A stretch of 22,070 nucleotides of DNA from Chloroflexota bacterium (GTDB lineage Bacteria > Chloroflexota > Anaerolineae > Aggregatilineales > UBA2796). The position numbers and the translations under genes are program-made. Location of the stretch: the NCBI GenBank assembly GCA_003695215.1, contig RFIM01000272.1, forward strand, positions 1-22,070, in the 5' to 3' direction. Within the stretch, counting starts at the first letter, position 1; every line of letters starts with the position of its first letter. This document shows, in pieces, positions 7,595 to 13,237 of the stretch. The notes under the pieces were generated by a model, which was not told the DNA's origin, made no database searches, and saw nothing but the letters and a program-made list of their open reading frames with translations.

Positions 7595-8470
7595 CTATCC
7601 TTTCCCTTCTGTGTGGTAAGTGTAGAAGCCGCGCCCTGTCTTGCGCCCGTGATGCCCTGCAGCCACCATCTTGCGCAAAAGCGGGCAGGGACGATACTTG
7701 TCCTCGCCTAACTCGCTGTGCAGCACTTCCAGAATGGCCAGGCAAACATCCAAGCCGATGAAATCAGCCAGCGCCAGCGGACCCATTGGATGATTCATAC
7801 CTAGCTTCATTACGCCATCAATAGCCTCAGCTGTGCCGACGCCTTCCATCAGGCAGAAAATCGCCTCGTTGATCATCGGCATCAGAATGCGATTGGCGAT
7901 GAAGCCAGGCGAGTCGTTGGCCTCAAAGACGGTTTTGCCCATAGCACGGCAGACTTCAAGCGCTGTGGCGACCGTCTCAGTGCTCGTATCCAAGCCGCGA
8001 ATCAGCTCGACCAAAGGCATGATCGGCACAGGATTCATGAAGTGCATGCCGATCACCTGGCTTGGGCGCTTGGTCGCAGCAGCTAGGGCTGTGATCGAGA
8101 TAGAAGAGGTATTCGAGGCGATCAAGGCGTTCGGCTTGGCGAGCGCATCTAGCTGGGCAAACAGCTTGAGCTTGAGCGGCTTGTTCTCTGTGGCAGCCTC
8201 GATGATCAGGTCAGCTTCAGCGGCGAGCGCTAGGTCCGTACCGCTGAGCATGCCTTCCAGCGCGTTTCGGCGCGCCGCATCATCTAACTTGCCCTTGCTG
8301 TGCAACTTCTCAACACTTTGGCGGATGTTTTCCCTAGCGCGCTCTAGGGCGTCGGCGCTGATATCGATCAATGTGGTCTGGAAGCCGCTGGTTGCGCTCA
8401 CTTGCGCAATCCCATTGCCCATAGTGCCTGCGCCGATCACGGCGATGCGCTCGACCTTCGTCGCTGCCAT
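7595..8470 (-). CDS. hbd: 3-hydroxybutyryl-CoA dehydrogenase
   Basis: A 291-residue two-domain 3-hydroxyacyl-CoA dehydrogenase that interconverts acetoacetyl-CoA and 3-hydroxybutyryl-CoA in the cytoplasm. The NAD motif VIGAGTMGNG is at residues 11-20. The active-site set is present: Ser119-Asn120 in SNTSS, His143 in GMHFMNP, Glu155 in VELI and Asn193 in SPGFIANR. The C-terminal helical domain has LGMNHPMGPLALADFIGLD and KTGRGFY. The length is typical of stand-alone Hbd/PaaH enzymes. ATG 8470 is preferred over an in-frame TTG six codons upstream because GAGAGG lies about nine bases ahead. No thiolase or crotonase is in the window, so direction of use (beta-oxidation, butyrate or PHB precursor) is undecided. 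Confidence 0.94.
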   Translation of the reverse strand: MAATKVERIAVIGAGTMGNGIAQVSATSGFQTTLIDISADALERARENIRQSVEKLHSKGKLDDAARRNALEGMLSGTDLALAAEADLIIEAATENKPLKLKLFAQLDALAKPNALIASNTSSISITALAAATKRPSQVIGMHFMNPVPIMPLVELIRGLDTSTETVATALEVCRAMGKTVFEANDSPGFIANRILMPMINEAIFCLMEGVGTAEAIDGVMKLGMNHPMGPLALADFIGLDVCLAILEVLHSELGEDKYRPCPLLRKMVAAGHHGRKTGRGFYTYHTEGKG

Positions 8471-8504
8471 CTGTAAAAATCCTCTCAAAAGCTTTTTGGC
8501 GCTT

Positions 8505-8535
8505 ATTATAGCCTGCTGATCGCTAAAAAGGGCAA
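8505..8535 (-). promoter_or_regulatory. Promoter of the hbd-dehydrogenase operon
   Basis: On the minus strand a perfect TATAAT (8510-8505) lies 35 bases before the hbd start. TTGCCC (8535-8530) is 19 bases upstream of it, a long but usable spacing. Confidence 0.55.
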
Positions 8536-8554
8536 AAGCGCCGCATCCTGCCAG

Positions 8555-8583
8555 TTGTGTAACGCACAGATGTGTGATAGCAT
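8555..8583 (+). promoter_or_regulatory. Possible promoter of the WXG100 operon
   Basis: TTGTGT (8555-8560) and TAGCAT (8578-8583) are 17 bases apart. TGA in front of the second box gives an extended -10. It lies 35 bases before the WXG100 start and diverges from the hbd promoter. Confidence 0.35.
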
Positions 8584-8617
8584 TCCTATTGAACTTGTCT
8601 TATAAGAAAGAGGCATT

Positions 8618-8917
8618 ATGAGCGCGCCTATCATCCAAAGCCATTATGATGAGCTAGCCGCTATTGGGCGCACCTTTGAGCGCTATGCCGATGAGCTGAA
8701 CGCCATGCAGCGGCTGATGACCAACTGTTTGGATCAGTTGCGGCGTGGCGGCTGGCGCGGCGAAGGCGCCGAAGCCTTTTATGACGAGATGTTGGATAGC
8801 GTCCTGCCAGCGCTGATGCGCTTGCGGCACGCCCTGCAAGATGCCGCCTTCAGCACCAAACAGATCGTCCACACGCTCAGTAGGGCTGAGCTTGAAGCGG
8901 CGCAACTTTTTGGATGA
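8618..8917 (+). CDS. WXG100 family protein
   Basis: A 99-residue protein of the size and pattern of EsxA-like WXG100 proteins. It has a helix, a central WXG turn (GGWRGEGAEAFYDEM, about residues 44-58) and a second helix, with no signal peptide. In other bacteria these form helical-hairpin dimers and are exported by type VII secretion through an EccC/EssC ATPase. The C-terminal end has no clear YxxxD/E signal. The start has AGAGG four bases upstream. It is followed 10 bases later by a DUF4919-like gene, so the two are likely one operon. No type VII machinery gene is present in this window, so a secretion substrate role is inferred from family only. Confidence 0.88.
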   Translation: MSAPIIQSHYDELAAIGRTFERYADELNAMQRLMTNCLDQLRRGGWRGEGAEAFYDEMLDSVLPALMRLRHALQDAAFSTKQIVHTLSRAELEAAQLFG

Positions 8918-8927
8918 GGACAAGCAC

Positions 8928-9470
8928 GTGGATTACGAACAATTGCTAGCGTGCGCGCTCAACGACCTCACTCAGGTCGATTTCACGGCATTGCGTGAAG
9001 CATACACGCGCACGCCACACTACGATCCGTATCGCAGCGGCGCCATAGACGAGCAGCTGATCGCCTTGACGCACGCTCAGGATTGGGCAGGGGCAGCTGT
9101 GCTTTGCGAACGGCTGCTCGCTGCTGATTACTTACACGCGCCGTTGCATTTGGTCATAGCGTACATCTACCAAGAGCTGGAAGATGAAGCCCGCGCCACT
9201 TGGCATTTGCGCTTTGCGCGCGGCCTGATCCACTCGCTGCTCAGCAGCGGCGATGGACGCAGCCCTGAGAGCGCCTTCAAGGTTATCACGCTGCGCGAGG
9301 AGTACGAACTGTTGCGTGCGCTGAGTTTGGAAAGCCTTGGGCAGCGCTTGATCGCTCACAATGAGCGCTACTACGATGTGCTGAGCGTGCAGGATGCCAA
9401 CGGCGCACAAGGCGAGATTTTCTTCGACGTGACTGCTATCATCAAACACGCCCGAGGCGACTCGGAGTAG
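8928..9470 (+). CDS. DUF4919-like protein
   Basis: A 180-residue soluble protein from a GTG start. GAGGA lies seven bases upstream, and the frame's earlier possible starts fall inside the WXG100 gene. The sequence matches the DUF4919 pattern as I remember it: DFTALREAYTRTPHYDPY (about 18-35), a helical, TPR-like middle (ALTHAQDWAGAAVLCERLL), GDGRSPESAFKVITLREEYE near 120-140, and YDVLSVQD then GEIFFDVT near the end. No signal peptide, membrane helix or catalytic motif is visible. DUF4919 has no assigned function that I know of. Tight spacing after the WXG100 gene suggests a shared role, for example as an accessory or partner, but this is inference. Confidence 0.8.
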   Translation: MDYEQLLACALNDLTQVDFTALREAYTRTPHYDPYRSGAIDEQLIALTHAQDWAGAAVLCERLLAADYLHAPLHLVIAYIYQELEDEARATWHLRFARGLIHSLLSSGDGRSPESAFKVITLREEYELLRALSLESLGQRLIAHNERYYDVLSVQDANGAQGEIFFDVTAIIKHARGDSE

Positions 9471-9473
9471 CCC

Positions 9474-9501
9474 TTGTGTAGGCGCCGCGCAGGAGTAGAA
9501 T
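9474..9501 (+). promoter_or_regulatory. Promoter of the queuosine-precursor transporter gene
   Basis: TTGTGT (9474-9479) and TAGAAT (9496-9501) are 16 bases apart, immediately after the DUF4919 stop. The -35 is identical to the one proposed for the WXG100 operon. Transcription would begin near 9508. Confidence 0.5.
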
Positions 9502-9505
9502 AAAC

Positions 9506-9541
9506 GCGGCTGCGCGCGCCTGTTTTGCGCGTGGCAGCTGC
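9506..9541 (+). promoter_or_regulatory. GC-rich stem-loop at the 5' end of the transporter mRNA
   Basis: GCGGCTG (9506-9512) pairs with CAGCTGC (9535-9541) with one G-U. Inside this CGCGC (9513-9517) pairs with GCGCG (9527-9531), leaving a nine-base loop and a 3-base bulge. It begins at the predicted transcription start and ends about 37 bases before the start codon. It does not fit a preQ1-I aptamer that I can recognise. Confidence 0.4.
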
Positions 9542-9578
9542 TTGTGTTCTCCTACCAGAAAGGACTGTGCATCCTGAC

Positions 9579-10328
9579 ATGCAAAGGCAAATCTCTGAGC
9601 GTGCCTACCGTTACATAGACATCGTGACGGCGGCGTTTGTGGCCGTGCTGCTGATCAGCAACATTGCCTCAACCAAGATTCTGGTGCTCGGCGAGCTGAC
9701 TTTCGATGGCGGCACTTTGCTCTTCCCGCTCGCCTACATCTTTGGCGATATTCTGACAGAAGTGTACGGCTATCGGCGCGCGCGCCGCGTCATTTGGATC
9801 GGCTTCTTCTGGATCGCCACAATGGCGCTGACGCTCGCGCTGGTGCAAGCCTTGCCGCCAGACCCACAATGGAATGCCATTGAAGGCGTGCCCAATTGGA
9901 CGCGCGATCAAAGCTTCGCCCTGATACTCGGCCAGACGCCGCGCATCGTGATCGCCAGCCTGCTAGCTTACTTCGCAGGCGAATTCGTCAATTCCTTCGT
10001 GCTCGCCAAGATGAAGGTCTGGACGCAAGGGCGCTACCTATGGACGCGCACTATTGGCTCGACTGTGGTCGGCCAGGCAGTGGATACTGGCGTCTTCGTG
10101 ATGATCGCCTTCCTGATCGCCTTGCCTATCAGTATTTTCGCGCCTGAGACGGCCTTGCCGCCTGAACTGGTCGGCGCAATTTTCATCTCGAACTACCTGT
10201 TCAAGGTCGCGATTGAAGTCTTGTTCACGCCACTCACGTACTTGATCGTCAATGCGCTCAAGCGCGCTGAGAACGAAGATTACTTCGACCGCGCGACCGA
10301 CTTCAATCCGTTCCGCTTCAGCGCCTGA
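9579..10328 (+). CDS. yhhQ: Queuosine precursor transporter, YhhQ family
   Basis: A 249-residue integral membrane protein with the family signature of vitamin/queuosine precursor transporters (DUF165): SNIASTKI (about 26-33), a Gly-Gly turn followed by FPLAYIFGDILTEVYGYRRA (about 49-68), then several hydrophobic helices and FKVAIEVLFTPLTYLIV near the end. E. coli YhhQ takes up preQ0/preQ1 for queuosine synthesis at tRNA wobble positions. The start is uncertain. ATG 9579 follows AAAGGA at an unusually long 14 bases, while GTG 9567, also in frame, is only two bases after it. It has its own promoter and converges on the MscS-type gene 38 bases away. Queuosine enzymes are not in the window. Confidence 0.9.
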   Translation: MQRQISERAYRYIDIVTAAFVAVLLISNIASTKILVLGELTFDGGTLLFPLAYIFGDILTEVYGYRRARRVIWIGFFWIATMALTLALVQALPPDPQWNAIEGVPNWTRDQSFALILGQTPRIVIASLLAYFAGEFVNSFVLAKMKVWTQGRYLWTRTIGSTVVGQAVDTGVFVMIAFLIALPISIFAPETALPPELVGAIFISNYLFKVAIEVLFTPLTYLIVNALKRAENEDYFDRATDFNPFRFSA

Positions 10329-10366
10329 TGCCTTCGCCACAAGCGGCGATTGTGCCATCAGTGCGC

Positions 10367-11419
10367 TCAAGCGGTATCTTTGCCGCTTGGCACAAACGTT
10401 TGTGCCTGCCGCAATAGGTCGAGCGCGCTGAGATTGATGCGCTCGACCGCGCGCATGTACTCCGACCAGGTCACTTCTAAGATGTAGCCGCGCAGTTCGA
10501 TCAGCAGGCTGCCATTGTCGTTAATGCGCGTGAAGAGCGCTTCGCTAGTATTACGCTCGACCTTCGGCATTTCAGCCAGCCGTTGGCGCAAGGCGCCCAG
10601 CAGCCAATCCAGCTGAGCGCTCTGCAGGCTGGCAGGCGCTGTTAGGCTCAGCTGGAAGCGCCGCTTCTGCAGGCGCGACCAGTTGGTGATGGCGACGCGA
10701 TTCAGCAGGCTGTTCGGAATCATCACGCGCGCTTGGTCGAGCTTGCGGATCGCCGTTGAGCGCAGCCCGACATGCTCAACCGTGCCTTCAATGTCCATCA
10801 CGGCGATGTAGTCGCCGACGCTGAAAGGACGATCGGCCACAATTGAGACGAAACCGAACAAATTCGCCACAGTATCTTGCGCCGCCAATGAAATTGCCAG
10901 CGAGCCGATGCCCAAGCCTGCCACGATCGCGCTCACGTTCACGCCCCATTCCTGCAGAATCAACGCGCTAGCCATGACCAAGATCACCAAGCGCAGCGCC
11001 GCATTCAGGAACGGATCAAGGCGCTTATCTACTATTACGCCCGTGGCTGCAGAAAGGCCTGCTGCCAACGGCGCAATCTGTACGATCCGATAGAGCGCAG
11101 TTGCCACTGCCAACAAGACTAGTGAATTGATGATGGCGCGCAAGAATGAGTCGGCGCTTGCGTCAAGGCCCAGAATGGCCATGGCGATCAACAAGCCGAG
11201 CACTATCACGCCGATCAAGATCGGCTGACTCACAATTTCAATGACCGACCTGCCGAAGGGCGTGCCTTCCAAGCGGCGGCGGAACGGCGCTAGAGCTAGG
11301 TTCAAGAGCAAGTGGCGCAGCAGCCAAGTGAGCAGAAAGGCGACGAGCGCGATGAGCAAACGCAAGGCTGTCTGGCGCAAGGGCGGATCGAGAGCGCCTA
11401 GAATTGAGTCAAAAGGCAT
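10367..11419 (-). CDS. MscS-type small-conductance mechanosensitive channel
   Basis: A 350-residue channel of the MscS family, which opens under membrane tension to release solutes during osmotic downshock. It has three N-terminal hydrophobic helices (about 15-40, 65-87, 93-115) before the MscS core. The fourth helix ends at ILQEWGVNVSAI, and the pore-lining helix follows (VAGLGIGSLAISLAAQDTVAN, about 166-186, Gly/Ala-rich). Next come FGFVSIVADRPFSVGDYI and the beta domain with EGTVEHVGLRSTAIR. The C-terminal alpha/beta domain is typical. ATG 11419 is chosen over an in-frame TTG two codons earlier because AAGG sits ten bases upstream. It is divergent from tlyA, whose -10 box lies 30 bases away. 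Confidence 0.92.
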   Translation of the reverse strand: MPFDSILGALDPPLRQTALRLLIALVAFLLTWLLRHLLLNLALAPFRRRLEGTPFGRSVIEIVSQPILIGVIVLGLLIAMAILGLDASADSFLRAIINSLVLLAVATALYRIVQIAPLAAGLSAATGVIVDKRLDPFLNAALRLVILVMASALILQEWGVNVSAIVAGLGIGSLAISLAAQDTVANLFGFVSIVADRPFSVGDYIAVMDIEGTVEHVGLRSTAIRKLDQARVMIPNSLLNRVAITNWSRLQKRRFQLSLTAPASLQSAQLDWLLGALRQRLAEMPKVERNTSEALFTRINDNGSLLIELRGYILEVTWSEYMRAVERINLSALDLLRQAQTFVPSGKDTA

Positions 11420-11445
11420 GGTCAATCAACCTTCTACATCCTTTA

Positions 11446-11454
11446 TGCTATAAT
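11446..11454 (+). promoter_or_regulatory. Extended -10 promoter of tlyA, implying a leaderless mRNA
   Basis: TGC followed by a perfect TATAAT (11449-11454). The tlyA ATG begins at 11463, only eight bases after the box, where transcription should start. There is no Shine-Dalgarno sequence between them and no good -35. Confidence 0.6.
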
Positions 11455-11462
11455 GGCGCGCT

Positions 11463-12278
11463 ATGGTGCAGAGAGAACGCCTGGATATTTTACTCGTTGC
11501 GCGTGGAAAAGTGGAATCGCGTGAGCAGGCACGCCGCTTGATCATGGCGGGCGAGGTGCGCGTAAACGGTCAATTGGTCGATAAACCTGGTCAGCGCGTG
11601 CCCAGCGACGCTGAGCTGCAAGTGCAGCGCGCGCCGCGCTACGTCAGCCGTGGCGGCGAGAAATTGGCGGCAGCCTTGCACACATTCGAGGTGCCAGTGG
11701 CAGGGCAAATCTGTGCAGATATCGGCGCAAGCCATGGCGGCTTCACCGATTGCTTATTGCAGCACGGCGCGGCCAAAGTCTATGCGCTAGACGTTGGCTA
11801 TGGGCAGCTGGATTATCGCTTGCGCCTCGATGAGCGAGTTGTGGTTATGGAGCGCACTAACGTGCGCTATGTGCCGTCGCTACCTGAGCCGATTGGCGTG
11901 GCCGTGATTGATGTATCGTTCATCTCGCTGCGCTTGGTTTTGCCTGTAGTGCGCGGCTGGCTAGGCACGGATGCGCATGTAGTGGCGTTGATCAAGCCGC
12001 AATTTGAGGCCGGTAGGCGGGAAGTCGGCAAGGGCGGCATTGTCAAGGCGCCTGAGGTGCATCGGCGTGTGCTGGCAGCCGTGCTGAACGCTGCGCGCGC
12101 CGAGAATCTGATGCCCTGTGGCTTGATTCGCAGTCCTTTGCGTGGCGCTTCAGGCAATGTGGAATTCCTGGCATGGTTGCGCCACGCGGCGCCTGCGCTG
12201 CCGATGTTCGATCAAGATGCCGCTATAGACTCGGCGCTAAGCGCGCTTGATCAGGCACAAGAGGAAAGCGACGTATGA
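11463..12278 (+). CDS. tlyA: TlyA family rRNA 2'-O-methyltransferase
   Basis: A 271-residue protein with an N-terminal S4 RNA-binding domain (residues 4-60, ERLDILLVARGKVESREQAR) and an FtsJ-type methyltransferase domain. The SAM motif is ADIGASHGGFTD (85-96), where His replaces the more usual Thr in GASTGG. The likely catalytic tetrad is Lys67 (GGEKL), Asp150 (VIDVSF), Lys178 (LIKPQFE) and Glu234 (GNVEFLAW). In mycobacteria TlyA 2'-O-methylates 16S and 23S rRNA, and this sets capreomycin sensitivity. Many bacterial homologues methylate 16S only. The start fits the family's usual N-terminus exactly, and no upstream start is possible given the promoter position. It overlaps rpe by ATGA. Confidence 0.94.
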   Translation: MVQRERLDILLVARGKVESREQARRLIMAGEVRVNGQLVDKPGQRVPSDAELQVQRAPRYVSRGGEKLAAALHTFEVPVAGQICADIGASHGGFTDCLLQHGAAKVYALDVGYGQLDYRLRLDERVVVMERTNVRYVPSLPEPIGVAVIDVSFISLRLVLPVVRGWLGTDAHVVALIKPQFEAGRREVGKGGIVKAPEVHRRVLAAVLNAARAENLMPCGLIRSPLRGASGNVEFLAWLRHAAPALPMFDQDAAIDSALSALDQAQEESDV

Positions 12279-12946
12279 CGTTCAAGATCGCGCCGTCTAT
12301 TTTGGCGGCTGATTTCACTAAGCTGGGCGACGAAGTGCGCGCTGCAGCCGATGGCGGCGCCGATCTGATTCACATTGACGTGATGGACGGCCACTTCGTG
12401 CCGAATCTGACCTTTGGCGCGCCGATCATCTCAGCCGTCAGGCGCGCCACCAGCCTGCCGCTCGACGTCCATTTGATGATCGAGCAGCCTGAGCGTCACT
12501 TGGAAGCCTTCGTCGAGGCAGGCGCGGACATGCTAACTGTGCATGTGGAGACTTCGCCGCACTTGCACCGCACCTTGCAGCAGATTCACAATCTGGGCGT
12601 GAAGGCAGGCGTTGCGCTCAATCCACATACGCCCTATGAGTGGATTCGCGAAATCTTGCCCGATGTCGAGCGTGTCTTGGTCATGACGGTCGATCCCGGC
12701 TTTGGCGGTCAGCGTTTGATTCCGAGCATGCTCTATAAAGTGGAGCAGATTCGATCGGCGATCGCGGCGCTTGGGCAGCCGATTGAGCTTGGCGTAGACG
12801 GCGGCGTCGATCAGCGGACTATCGGCGCGCTAGCGCAGCATGGCGCCGATGTTTTCGTGGCAGGCAGCGCGATCTTCGGCGCAGCCGAAGGCATCGCAGC
12901 GGCCATTGCAGCCTTACGCGCTGCTGCCAGGCAAGCCAAGTCTTGA
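12275..12946 (+). CDS. rpe: Ribulose-phosphate 3-epimerase
   Basis: A 223-residue TIM-barrel enzyme interconverting ribulose 5-phosphate and xylulose 5-phosphate in the pentose phosphate pathway. The signature IAPSILAADFTKLGDE opens the protein. Metal and catalytic residues are His33 and Asp35 (HIDVMDGHFVPN), His66 (DVHLMIE) and Asp175 (GVDGGV). The phosphate-binding end VAGSAIFG is near 196. The length is standard. Its ATG overlaps the tlyA stop (ATGA), so it is translationally coupled to tlyA. Confidence 0.97.
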   Translation: MTFKIAPSILAADFTKLGDEVRAAADGGADLIHIDVMDGHFVPNLTFGAPIISAVRRATSLPLDVHLMIEQPERHLEAFVEAGADMLTVHVETSPHLHRTLQQIHNLGVKAGVALNPHTPYEWIREILPDVERVLVMTVDPGFGGQRLIPSMLYKVEQIRSAIAALGQPIELGVDGGVDQRTIGALAQHGADVFVAGSAIFGAAEGIAAAIAALRAAARQAKS

Positions 12947-13237
12947 ACGATCCTCTACGCTCAGGTGTGAGCTGTACCTGCAAGCCGTAGTCAGACATAG
13001 CTTAGCATCAGCGCACAGTTGCAGCTGCGCTGACTGCTCAGATCAGCACCTGCTACATACCTACGCTAATTTTGGGATAACTCTGTGAAGCTATTGAGGC
13101 GATTAGTTGTTTGAAAATTGGTAAACGGTAAAGTCGCTTGAGGATGCCAAGAGTCGTCTGCTGCTAAAAAGAGCGCATGGCTCGCGCCGCGTCTTCAAGG
13201 CGGTCAACCTGATCGGGCTGCTCTTATTGATGGCAAA
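12947..13237. other. 291-base intergenic stretch before the histidine kinase
   Basis: No convincing RNA gene or terminator is visible. TTGTTT (13107-13112) and TAAAGT (13129-13134), 16 bases apart, are the best but weak promoter candidate for the kinase. A stop-to-stop frame at 13125-13244 reads plausible, protein-like peptide with no ATG, GTG or TTG until its last codons. See the findings. Confidence 0.4.

Noticed and set aside
9502..9578. preQ1 riboswitch before the queuosine-precursor transporter
   Set aside because: I cannot see the short stem plus A-rich tail of preQ1-I or a clear preQ1-II pattern, so only a stem-loop is annotated.
10329..10366. Shared terminator between the convergent transporter and channel genes
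   Set aside because: Only 5-bp stems (TCGCC/GGCGA or CACAA/TTGTG) are present and there is no T run on either strand.
12947..13237. tRNA or small RNA gene in the gap after rpe
   Set aside because: No cloverleaf, TTCGA-type T loop, or strong promoter-terminator pair could be found by eye.
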